The position numbers were made by a program, and so were the translations under genes. The notes beneath the pieces were generated by a model. That model saw only the letters and a list, made by a program, of their open reading frames with translations. It had not been told where the DNA came from and searched no databases. From positions 1-64,000 of the forward strand of contig PKCN01000267.1 of the NCBI GenBank assembly GCA_002862205.1: a stretch of 64,000 nucleotides of DNA, in the 5' to 3' direction. The DNA is from Planctomycetaceae bacterium (lineage in GTDB: Bacteria; Planctomycetota; Planctomycetia; Pirellulales; Pirellulaceae). Within the stretch, counting starts at the first letter, position 1, and each line of letters begins with the position of its first letter. Shown here piece by piece: positions 42,672-51,473 of the stretch.

Positions 42672-44380
42672 AACAGTCAGTCAAATTGCCACATCGGGGA
42701 TTTTTTCTGGTGCTCGTGCTGATTGTCATCGCGATTGCGACGATGGCGGTTTACTCCTTCACGGATCTGATGCTGGCTTACGATGACTCCGCCTATTTAA
42801 CCGGTGACATCGTGCAAACCAGAGTTAATGTTGAGTCGGGTGCCGAAACAGTCCGGTTGTTGCTCTCAGAGCCGCCTGAAATGCGGTTTGATTATGGTGG
42901 CGTTTATAACAATCCCCAGATGTTTCAGGCTGTGTCTGTTTCTCTGGGAGATGATAATTCAACACCCTCGAATTTCTCAATTCTTGCACCTGGATTGAAC
43001 CAAGACGGCAGATTGGCTGGACTGCGATTCGGGCTGCAAAATGAATCGGCGAGGTTGAATCTCAATGCGCTGACTGTGCTGGAAAATAGTCCAGCCGGCA
43101 TGCTAGCCTCTGCCCTCACTACCACCGATGAATCGGAAGCTTCAAGCGAAGAGGAAACCAGCGATAATATCGCGGTTTCCCTTCTGCTGACTCTGCCAGG
43201 CATGACTGAAGATATTGCTGACGCGATTCTTGATTGGTTGGATGAGGATGAAGAGGTGCGGGCATTCGGTGCGGAAGCAGAGTACTACTCGACACTGCCC
43301 ACCCCATATGTGCCCAAGAATGGCCCAGTTTTAAGCGTTGAAGAATTGTTGCTCGTGCGGGGGGTCACTCCCTCTCTCTTGTTTGGTGCCGATGCAAACC
43401 GCAACGGAGTGCTGGACGCTGACGAGCAGCAGCGTTTCGGAGTAACGGTTGAGACCGCCGGTTCACTCGGGTGGGCGGCATACCTCACTGTGCATGGTGC
43501 TGAAGCAAGCAAACAACGCGATGGCAGTTTTCGGGTCAATGTAAATCAGGATGACTTGGAACTACTGTACGAGGAATTGTCCGAAGCCATGGAGAACGAC
43601 GACTACGCAACGTTTATCGCAGCGTATCGGATTGCCGGGCAGTCAAATTCAACAATGGCTCTTTTGAGTGGAGATAGCGGAGGTGCGCAACAGGCGGAGG
43701 TCGAAGGCCGTTGGACAGCCGACTTGATGAGTGAATTTGATCTCAGTGGTGGCGGTGGGACTTCGTTGACACAGGTTTTAGATCTGGTTGGAGCGACAGT
43801 AACGGTTGGTAACGGTGATAACGCCCGCTCCTATGCTTCTCCCTTCGCCGAAGACCTGATTTCAATGGGCTTGTACATGCCGATTTTAATGGACACTTTG
43901 ACCACACAAGAGGTCGAAGTTATGCCAGGTCGGATTAATATAAACGAGTGTCCCGCAGAACTCTTGTATGGAATTCCTCTGCTTCCAGAGGAAGCGATCG
44001 AAGGCATCATTGAGACGCGAGATGTTAACTCTGACGATCCCAATCGTCAGTTCGAAACGTGGCCGCTCGTTGAGGGTTTGGTAACGCTCGATGAAATGCG
44101 GCAACTGACACCGCTGATTACCTGTGGTGGAGATATTTACCGATTACAGGTTGTTGGATATTTCGAGCAAAGTGGAGTTTCGAGTCGAGCTGAGGTGATC
44201 ATCGATGCGACGACCGTGAACCCCAAAATAGTGTTGTGGCGGGACTTGAGTCACTTGGGTAGAGGGTTTGATCTTTCTGTTCTGGGATCTAGGTCGTTCA
44301 CCGGCCTTGAGGGTGAAAGTGGAGCGGTTGACAGTGCAGCGGTTGACAGTGGAACGGTTGACAGCGCAGCGGGAAATTGA
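42668..44380 (+). CDS. GspK-like minor pseudopilin with an EF-hand-like loop
   Basis: HRG|FFLVLVLIVIAIATMAVYSF (no Glu at +5, as in GspK); LPGMTEDIADAILDWLDEDEE...ADANRNGVLDADE; ATGA overlap. Confidence 0.82.
   Translation: MKQSVKLPHRGFFLVLVLIVIAIATMAVYSFTDLMLAYDDSAYLTGDIVQTRVNVESGAETVRLLLSEPPEMRFDYGGVYNNPQMFQAVSVSLGDDNSTPSNFSILAPGLNQDGRLAGLRFGLQNESARLNLNALTVLENSPAGMLASALTTTDESEASSEEETSDNIAVSLLLTLPGMTEDIADAILDWLDEDEEVRAFGAEAEYYSTLPTPYVPKNGPVLSVEELLLVRGVTPSLLFGADANRNGVLDADEQQRFGVTVETAGSLGWAAYLTVHGAEASKQRDGSFRVNVNQDDLELLYEELSEAMENDDYATFIAAYRIAGQSNSTMALLSGDSGGAQQAEVEGRWTADLMSEFDLSGGGGTSLTQVLDLVGATVTVGNGDNARSYASPFAEDLISMGLYMPILMDTLTTQEVEVMPGRININECPAELLYGIPLLPEEAIEGIIETRDVNSDDPNRQFETWPLVEGLVTLDEMRQLTPLITCGGDIYRLQVVGYFEQSGVSSRAEVIIDATTVNPKIVLWRDLSHLGRGFDLSVLGSRSFTGLEGESGAVDSAAVDSGTVDSAAGN
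44318..44373. repeat. 15-bp tandem repeat at the 3' end of the GspK-like gene (in frame: SGAVD/SAAVD/SGTVD/SAAGN)
   Basis: AGTGGAGCGGTTGAC / AGTGCAGCGGTTGAC / AGTGGAACGGTTGAC / AGCGCAGCGGG. Confidence 0.9.
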
Positions 44381-44518
44381 GGAGCGGTGCTGGTCGACTT
44401 GCCCATTGCAGGAATGAGGGCAGGACGTAAGGTTGCTGTGGATTTGGTTGTAGGTAGGTTTTGTGTGTCACGAATAGCCAGTGCGAGATATCGACTTCAT
44501 GCATGAAGTGAGAAAAAA

Positions 44519-46339
44519 ATGGTAAGAAAATTAGCAATCGATTGGGATGAAAGTGAGTTGAGGTTGGTGGCTGCGCAATGCAGCGGCAGCAATGTCAAAG
44601 TCACTGATGCCCGGGTGATTCCGATTGAAGACAATGTTCTCGATACCCTCAAAGCCGCACTCGCCGGTAAGGGGATGGAAAATACGGAGACATTAGTCGC
44701 CATTGGACGGGGTCAGGCAGAATTGCGGGAATTGCAATTACCACCTGTGCCAGAAGATGAACTACCTGACATGGTCCGGTTTCAGGCAAGTAAGAGTTTT
44801 GCGACCGCTGGCGACAATGCGAATGTTGATTATCTCGTCACCAACCGAAGCGATGCGGGTGTCGAGATGATTGCAGCGGCGTTGGGTGAACAGGAGTTGG
44901 CCAGAATACGTGGCATATGCGAGTCAGGAAGCCTCGTTGCGAAACGGATTTCGATTCGACCTCTCTCGGCTGCTGCTCTTTACCTGCTGAAGCGGGAGCG
45001 ATCCAGCGGCAACGATACCGTGTTGATCGATCTGCTTTCTGAGGAAGCGGAAATTGTTGTTGCGCGAGATGGACGCGTTATCTTCGTTCGAACCGTTCGG
45101 ATGCCCTCTGCGGAAGCTGCACGTGGGCGAGCGTTAGCTGGTGAACTCAAACGCAGTCTGGTTGCGTGTGGATCCAGCGGGACTTTGGAGCGAGTCGTTC
45201 TGTGGGGTCAGGCAGCAGTGCACTCGCAGGATGTCGAGATGTTAGCGGAAGCTACTGACAGCAAAGTTGAGGTTTTAGACCCATTCTCGCTCGTCGAAGT
45301 GGACCGCAACACAAAAGGGAAGATGCCTGAGCATGTTGGGCGTCTGGCTCCCCTGGTTGGTCTTTTAGTTGCGGATGAAACAGGGGCTGATCGTCTGCTT
45401 GACTTCTTGAATCCGCGAAAGCGGGTGGAAGTTGTCGAAAGTCCGTATCGTAAATACCTGATCGCTTCGGTTCCCATTGCCGTGGCCGCCCTGGTGGGTT
45501 TCTTGATCTATCGGCAGCTTGGGGCTTTGGATCAGCAAATTGAGGTTTTGAAAACGACCAACAAGCAAAAAGAAAAAGATGTCAAAGCGGCTGATGTTAG
45601 CATCGCACGTACCGAGACAGTCGATAGGTATTTGGATAGTGATGTTAACTGGCTCAATGAGGTACGTCGGCTTGCAGCGAAAGCTCCCGAGTCGGACAAG
45701 TTGATTGTGCGAAGCCTTAACGCTGCTACTGATAACCGAAACGGTGGTGGTAGGATGACCGTCGATGTGGCTGTTACCGAGCCATCTGTCATCGGCGAAT
45801 TTGAGGCTGCTGTCCGTGGTGATTCCCGCAAAGTTGAAGGTGATGGTGCGAGGGATTTGGGCACGTCCAATCAATATCGCTGGAGCATCAAAGAGACGAT
45901 CAAGATCGCACCCGAGTACGTTCGTGAGCAGCGGTACACCGGGATGCGTGGAGTTGTTGAGGAGCCCGGCAGCGAGTTGGATCAACCTGAATCCACTTCG
46001 GAGAACGATCCGGTGAGCGAACGTGAGGCAGGAGGCTCGGAACAAGCGGTTGTCCGTTCCGAGACTGAACAATCCGAGGCTCTCGATGGCGAGAAAGCCG
46101 GATCGGCCCCGGATGTGGTTCCAGGACAAGAAAAAGACGCTGATCCCGGTAATGAGGGTGACGATGTACCTGGCGATGCAGATCCACCCGCAGTGGGGGA
46201 ATCTGGGAAATCAGAATCCGGTGATGATCCGGCGGAGGGTGCAGCCGGGGAAGAATCGGAAACCAGTCCCGAACGTGAAGCAGAAGCGAATTCGGATGAT
46301 GATGTTGTTGCTGAAATTCGAACAGAGGTGAAGTCATGA
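44519..46339 (+). CDS. PilM-like actin-fold protein fused to a PilN/GspL-like TM and periplasmic region, acidic C-terminal tail
   Basis: RKLAIDWDESELRLVAA, DTVLIDLLSEEAEIVVARDGRVIFVRTV; TM YLIASVPIAVAALVGFLIY; coiled coil; D/E-rich tail. Confidence 0.78.
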   Translation: MVRKLAIDWDESELRLVAAQCSGSNVKVTDARVIPIEDNVLDTLKAALAGKGMENTETLVAIGRGQAELRELQLPPVPEDELPDMVRFQASKSFATAGDNANVDYLVTNRSDAGVEMIAAALGEQELARIRGICESGSLVAKRISIRPLSAAALYLLKRERSSGNDTVLIDLLSEEAEIVVARDGRVIFVRTVRMPSAEAARGRALAGELKRSLVACGSSGTLERVVLWGQAAVHSQDVEMLAEATDSKVEVLDPFSLVEVDRNTKGKMPEHVGRLAPLVGLLVADETGADRLLDFLNPRKRVEVVESPYRKYLIASVPIAVAALVGFLIYRQLGALDQQIEVLKTTNKQKEKDVKAADVSIARTETVDRYLDSDVNWLNEVRRLAAKAPESDKLIVRSLNAATDNRNGGGRMTVDVAVTEPSVIGEFEAAVRGDSRKVEGDGARDLGTSNQYRWSIKETIKIAPEYVREQRYTGMRGVVEEPGSELDQPESTSENDPVSEREAGGSEQAVVRSETEQSEALDGEKAGSAPDVVPGQEKDADPGNEGDDVPGDADPPAVGESGKSESGDDPAEGAAGEESETSPEREAEANSDDDVVAEIRTEVKS

Positions 46340-47514
46340 ATGAGAGAGAAAAAAATCTCGTCAAGATCATCGGAGCGATACTTGTGATGTATCTGCTTTG
46401 GGCTGGATACGGGCGTTACCAGTCTGCTGTCTCGCAACGGACCAGACTGATTTCGCAGTTGACGAGCAGGCAAAAAGAGCTTTCCGAGAAGATTAACATG
46501 GGAGCAGTGGCTGACGGTACTTTTGGTGAGTACCGGGCGCGATCTCTACCAAGTAACGTTGAAGCTGCAGACAGCCAGTACAGAAAATGGCTGCTGGCAT
46601 TAGTTCACGGCAGGGAAATGGATAATGTTGACGTCAGCAAGGCGACTTCTCGAACAATCTCTGGGATCTATCAGAAATTTGATTTTGGAATCAAAGGCTC
46701 GATGGATTTGCCTGCACTGATAGGGATGATGCACGACTTTTATGCAAAGGATTACTTGCATCGGATTCGTGAGTTATCAATCAGCCCCCGCAAAGGTGGT
46801 TTCACGGTTTCAATGAAGGTGGATGCGATTGGTCTGGCAAACGCTCCCAATGACTTACCAGAACGTCCTGAACCGTCTTACCGGGTTGATGCAGATGCTC
46901 AGGCATACATCGATGCGATTATGAACCGCAATCTTTACGAGCCACCAAACCAGGCACCTCGTTACAGCGGTGGCCGATCCATTGAAGCGATCGTCGGTCG
47001 GGATTCACCGACCCCTTTGACCTTCAAAGATCCCGAAGGACATGACGTGAGATTCGAACTTGCAGAGGAACCCCCGGAGTTTGTTCGTCTCGATTCACGA
47101 AGCGGGACGTTGCGAGTCAAATCTGACGTTACGCAGGAATTTGAATTGCTGGTACGGGCGATCGACAGTGGTTATCCACAGCAGACGACAGAACAGACGA
47201 TTACTGTGCGAGTCGTCGATCCCCCGCCCCCCCCAGTCGCGCCGCCTGCCGAGCCATCGTTTGATGATGCTTCCCAGACTGTGCTGACAGCATTGTTGCA
47301 GGTGCGAGGCGACTGGACTGCTTGGATGCACGTGAGAACTCGTGACGAGACGTTGAAGCTGAAAATCGGTGATACGTTTGAAATCGGTACTCTCAAGGGC
47401 ACCATCTTTGATGTGACGCCTCGCTATGCGACGTTGGAAATCGATGGCAGACGCTTTGAATTGAGGCCGTCTGGTAATTTGGGAGTTGCAGCCAAACGCG
47501 CCGAGTTGGATTGA
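46336..47514 (+). CDS. PilO/GspM-like membrane protein with cadherin-like and PilP/GspC-like C-terminal segments
   Basis: N-terminal TM LVKIIGAILVMYLLWAGYGRY; EFELLVRAIDSGYPQQTTEQTITVRVVD; KLKIGDTFEIGTLKGTIFDVTPRYATLEIDGRRFELR; ATGA overlap with upstream gene. Confidence 0.72.
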   Translation: MNEREKNLVKIIGAILVMYLLWAGYGRYQSAVSQRTRLISQLTSRQKELSEKINMGAVADGTFGEYRARSLPSNVEAADSQYRKWLLALVHGREMDNVDVSKATSRTISGIYQKFDFGIKGSMDLPALIGMMHDFYAKDYLHRIRELSISPRKGGFTVSMKVDAIGLANAPNDLPERPEPSYRVDADAQAYIDAIMNRNLYEPPNQAPRYSGGRSIEAIVGRDSPTPLTFKDPEGHDVRFELAEEPPEFVRLDSRSGTLRVKSDVTQEFELLVRAIDSGYPQQTTEQTITVRVVDPPPPPVAPPAEPSFDDASQTVLTALLQVRGDWTAWMHVRTRDETLKLKIGDTFEIGTLKGTIFDVTPRYATLEIDGRRFELRPSGNLGVAAKRAELD

Positions 47515-47571
47515 TTCGGATGCGGAACTGTAAGTGGACAAGGTAGGGAACTCGTTGCACGAAAGAGCCTG

Positions 47572-48330
47572 TTGAGCGAATCTGCCCGTGTATCAGCGAT
47601 TCATTGCAAATCGCTTGCCATTGATTTTCCGGGTGAAATCCGTGCTGTCGACCACGTCGATCTGACGGTAAATGCTGGTGAGATTGTTTCTTTGATTGGT
47701 CCAAGTGGCTGCGGCAAAACAACATTGCTGCGACTGATGGCCGGTCTTGAAATCCCCACGGATGGTTCTGTCAGTCTTGATCCACCGGTGGTCGGACATG
47801 CTGGTGGTATTGCTTTTGTTTTTCAACAGCCTTCATTATTACCGTGGAGAACCACGCTCGAGAATGTGGTGCTGCCGCTCGATTTGATTGGCAGAGGTTC
47901 CAGGCAATCCCGTCGCGAACTTGCATCCAAGATGCTCGAAACTGTCGGTTTGGAACATGCGGCGACAAGATTTCCATCAGAATTGTCTGGTGGAATGAAA
48001 ATGCGAGTATCCATTGCAAGAGCACTGGTCACTGATCCGCATGTACTCTTGCTTGACGAGCCTTTTGCAGCACTCGACGATATGTTGCGGAATCAGCTTG
48101 GACAACTGCTCTTGGAGCTTTGGGAAAAGCGACGCTTCACGGTTGTGATGGTAACCCATAACATTGCTGAGTCAGTGCTTTTATCTCAACGAATTGCAGT
48201 GATGCGGGAGGGAACGTTGGCAAAAATTCTCGAAAATCCACTTCCTCAGCCACGCAACGAACAATTGCGGACAACGATCGAATTCGGAGAATTTTATGGT
48301 CACGTCAGTCATGCTCTGCGAGGAGATTAG
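47572..48330 (+). CDS. ABC transporter ATP-binding protein (nitrate/taurine/thiamine-precursor type)
   Basis: GPSGCGKTTLLRLMAGL, LSGGMKMRVSIARALVTDPHVLLLDEPFAALD; TTG start. Confidence 0.92.
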   Translation: MSESARVSAIHCKSLAIDFPGEIRAVDHVDLTVNAGEIVSLIGPSGCGKTTLLRLMAGLEIPTDGSVSLDPPVVGHAGGIAFVFQQPSLLPWRTTLENVVLPLDLIGRGSRQSRRELASKMLETVGLEHAATRFPSELSGGMKMRVSIARALVTDPHVLLLDEPFAALDDMLRNQLGQLLLELWEKRRFTVVMVTHNIAESVLLSQRIAVMREGTLAKILENPLPQPRNEQLRTTIEFGEFYGHVSHALRGD

Positions 48331-48333
48331 TTG

Positions 48334-49140
48334 ATGGCTGCAACGAATTCGCTTCGCTTGCGTGAAATACTGGTGAGTATTGTTTTGGTTGCCACTGTCG
48401 CGGGTGTGGTGCTTGGTATTTGGGAACTCATTGTCTGGAAATTTGAATTGCCCAAAGCACTTCTGCCAACGCCTAAGCAGTGTTGGGATGCTGCTGTACT
48501 GGAGAAGCTTCCGCTTTTTCGAGCTACCCTCTCCACCGGTTTTGCCGCAATTGCCGGCTTGCTGGTTTCTGTGGTGATCGGTTATTCCATGGCGGTCATC
48601 TTTAGCCAGTCGCGTGGTCTGCGTCTGGCTCTGTTTCCCTATGTCATCCTGTTGCAGACAGTACCAATCGTGGCTATCGCCCCACTGTTGATCATTTGGA
48701 GTGGATATACATTTCGTACGGTTGTCATTGTTACTGCAATTGTCTGTCTATTTCCAATCGTCAATAGTGTCACCGGTGGGCTGTTGAGCACCAAGCAGGA
48801 TACGAATGACCTGTTTCGTCTGTACGGAGCTGGACGCTGGAAACGGTTATTGCATTTGCAGATCCCATCATCAGTCAATCATTTGATGCTTGGCATCAAG
48901 ACCAGTAGCGGATTAGCGGTGATTGGTGCCATCGTGGCAGAATTTTTTGTCGGAAATGGGACCACCTATGATGGTTTGGGAACCTTGATGACAGGTTGGA
49001 CCGCATTGGTGAAAACGGATGCATTGGTATCTGCTGTGTTTGCATCAGCCTTATTGGGGGTGTTGATGTTTGGATCGGTGCATCTGATTTCAACAGTATG
49101 TCTTAGGCGTTGGACGCAAGTTGCGACTGGGAGTGGTTGA
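48334..49140 (+). CDS. ABC transporter permease (BPD inner-membrane type)
   Basis: YVILLQTVPIVAIAPLLIIWSGYT, LFRLYGAGRWKRLLHLQIPSSVNHLMLGIKTSSGLAVIGAIVAEF. Confidence 0.92.
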   Translation: MAATNSLRLREILVSIVLVATVAGVVLGIWELIVWKFELPKALLPTPKQCWDAAVLEKLPLFRATLSTGFAAIAGLLVSVVIGYSMAVIFSQSRGLRLALFPYVILLQTVPIVAIAPLLIIWSGYTFRTVVIVTAIVCLFPIVNSVTGGLLSTKQDTNDLFRLYGAGRWKRLLHLQIPSSVNHLMLGIKTSSGLAVIGAIVAEFFVGNGTTYDGLGTLMTGWTALVKTDALVSAVFASALLGVLMFGSVHLISTVCLRRWTQVATGSG

Positions 49141-49292
49141 GTATCGAGTCCCGATCAGCGATACCGGTGTTTTGAGAGGAAGTTGTCAAGTGAGTCGTGT
49201 TTTTCGGTTCACATGGCAGAAGGGGCTTCCCCAGAGCAATCCATGGGTGTGATACTGTAGAGGTATTTCATTCGTTTGGAGGTGTTTGTTTT

Positions 49293-50297
49293 ATGAACCG
49301 TATCGTTTCTCTTTCCTGCGGCCTCGCCATTCTTGCCATGAGTGGCTGTGGGTCATCGCTCGACCCGTCCACTAATGCCGGGCAGAACACTGAAGGTAGC
49401 TCATCGGAAAATTTGCCTGTAGCGATTCAGCTGAATTGGTATCCCGAATCCGAACATGGCGGAGTCTTTCAAGCAGAGTCCGACGGAGCATACACAACAG
49501 CAGGTTTGCAGGTCGATATTCGACCCGGGGGACGAAGCGCTCCCGTCGCACAGGAACTGGCCTTGGGACGGGTTCAGTTTGGATTCGCCAACGCCGATGA
49601 CGTTGTTGTTTATCGTCGCCAAGGTCTTGATGTGGTAGCTGTTTTAGCTGCCATGCAGGACAATCCGCGATGCATTCTTGTGCAGCAGAAGAGTGGCGCC
49701 GAGTCCTTGAATGATCTGGCGGGCTTGACGCTGCAATGCCAGGCAGGGAGACCCTATCTGGAGTTCATGCGATCCAAAGGCTTGCTCGATAAAGTCAAGG
49801 AAGTGCCGTACTTTGGATCCGTCGCTTCGCTGGTTGCTGACCCGAAAATTGCCATTCAAGGATACTCCTGTGCCGAGCCACTCCTGGCGGAACAGGAAGG
49901 CGCGAAGGTGCGAGTGCTGATGGTCAGCAAATTGGGCTGGAATCCTTATTCGAGCGTGCTTGTCACGACCAGTAAACTGATCCAGGAACAGCCAGACATG
50001 GTGCGCGCTTTTGTGAAGGCAACTCAGGCTGGTTGGAAGTCCTACTTGAAGGACCCCACCAAGGGAAACACGGCCATTCTCAAAGCGAATCATCATGGCA
50101 TGACAGCGAATGTGCTCAAGTTCGGGAGCGAACAAATGCGCGCTCTTGCAATGCCGCCTGGGGAACAATCCAAGGTATTTGGGAACATGTCTCTTGAAAG
50201 ATGGACCGGGCTGGTGAAGCAGATGGATGCACTTGACCCATCGCAGGCCAATCTGGTCAAGCCGGAAGATTGTTTCACCGACCAATTCCTGAAATAG
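49293..50297 (+). CDS. ABC transporter substrate-binding lipoprotein (NMT1/THI5-like)
   Basis: Lipobox AMSGC; VAIQLNWYPESEHGGVFQAESDGAYTTAGLQVDIRPGG. Confidence 0.9.
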   Translation: MNRIVSLSCGLAILAMSGCGSSLDPSTNAGQNTEGSSSENLPVAIQLNWYPESEHGGVFQAESDGAYTTAGLQVDIRPGGRSAPVAQELALGRVQFGFANADDVVVYRRQGLDVVAVLAAMQDNPRCILVQQKSGAESLNDLAGLTLQCQAGRPYLEFMRSKGLLDKVKEVPYFGSVASLVADPKIAIQGYSCAEPLLAEQEGAKVRVLMVSKLGWNPYSSVLVTTSKLIQEQPDMVRAFVKATQAGWKSYLKDPTKGNTAILKANHHGMTANVLKFGSEQMRALAMPPGEQSKVFGNMSLERWTGLVKQMDALDPSQANLVKPEDCFTDQFLK

Positions 50298-50317
50298 TCA
50301 CGATGAAATAGTGACGC
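50290..50317. repeat. 14-bp tandem duplication spanning the stop codon of the substrate-binding protein gene
   Basis: TGAAATAGTCACGA / TGAAATAGTGACGC; stop TAG at 50295-50297. Confidence 0.85.
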
Positions 50318-50346
50318 TCAGTGGAGCTAAATTGGCTTGATTGGTG

Positions 50347-51198
50347 TCAGGCTGCTCTGCTGCGTGACACTGGACGGCCAATCGAAGTTGTAGGGCCGAT
50401 ATGTCGACCCAAGGTCTCAATCTCAAGCTGAAGCAATTGTCGCACCACTTCGGTTGCTGTTGGACGCTCATCAGGTTCCTTGGCAACCATCTGCTGAACC
50501 AGATCTGCAACCGGCTCAAGCAACATCTGGCTGACCTGTTCGGTGCGTGTGATCCAGTGCCAAAGCACCCGTCCCAGCGAGAAGATATCCATGGCTGGGA
50601 TCGCAGCCAACTTGCCTGTAAGTGCCTCTGGCGAGGCGTATTCGGGCGTACCACGAAAGTGGTGGCCAGCGACCGTATGAACTCGTGAAGCAAACCCAAG
50701 ATCGACCAGAGTGACATGTCCGCGGGGGCCCACAACACAATTTTTGGGTTTCACATCGCCGTGAATCCAGCCAGTACTGTGCAGGGTATCCAAGGCCTGA
50801 GCAACCTGTCGAATGAGCCAAAGAGCCACCGGGAGCGGTTTTTGGGAGACCGACTCCAAGTGGATTTGCATCGATTCTCCTTCCAACCGGGGCATCACCA
50901 GATAAGGTTGGCTGGATGTCGTTGATGCATCCAAAAGAGCAATCAGGTTGGGATGACGGGCAACACTTGCTGCTGCTATCGATTGCAAAATTTGCCTGCT
51001 GCCTTCGACATGATCAGAGCCGCCCATGGCTCGTTTGATCACATAGTCCCAGCGAGGGCTGTCAACGGCATCGGCAGGCTGTGCCAGCAGCAATTGGGTA
51101 GTTGAACTCTCATTAACCACGTCCCCAAGTCTCCAGATCCCCAGGATTGCCGGTTGCTTGCATTTCTCGTGGGATCGATTTGACGAAACATCAGTCAC
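50347..51198 (-). CDS. Soluble Ser/Thr protein kinase
   Basis: YVIKRAMGG, WIHGDVKPKNCVVGPRGHVTLVDLGFA, RGTPEYASPEALTG, DIFSLGRVLWHWIT; HGD and DLG variants of HRD/DFG. Confidence 0.88.
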   Translation of the reverse strand: MTDVSSNRSHEKCKQPAILGIWRLGDVVNESSTTQLLLAQPADAVDSPRWDYVIKRAMGGSDHVEGSRQILQSIAAASVARHPNLIALLDASTTSSQPYLVMPRLEGESMQIHLESVSQKPLPVALWLIRQVAQALDTLHSTGWIHGDVKPKNCVVGPRGHVTLVDLGFASRVHTVAGHHFRGTPEYASPEALTGKLAAIPAMDIFSLGRVLWHWITRTEQVSQMLLEPVADLVQQMVAKEPDERPTATEVVRQLLQLEIETLGRHIGPTTSIGRPVSRSRAA

Positions 51199-51473
51199 GG
51201 TGGGAAGCCCTCAGCAGTCGTTCTCAAGGTAAGTGCAGCACTCACGGCCTTGGTGTTAAGTCGACTATTCCTGCGTCGAACTGGGAATTCATTTCCCGTT
51301 GTGCGGCAAATTTCTGCTGTTTTCAACAGAATCTGCGTTCGATTCTCGATTTCGCAATTCCGCTCATGGTCCGAAACGTCGATTTTCGGGGTAGCGTTCG
51401 GGCGTGAAAAAAGACGACCCTACAAGACCGCACTTGTGGTGCAGAGTGCTGTCTTGACAATGAGACTTAAAAC

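Noticed and set aside
45365-46129. 254-aa minus-strand ORF
   Set aside because: Shadow ORF antisense to the PilM/N-like gene; composition not protein-like.
49644-50285. 213-aa minus-strand ORF
   Set aside because: Antisense to the ABC substrate-binding protein gene; His/Arg-rich shadow translation.
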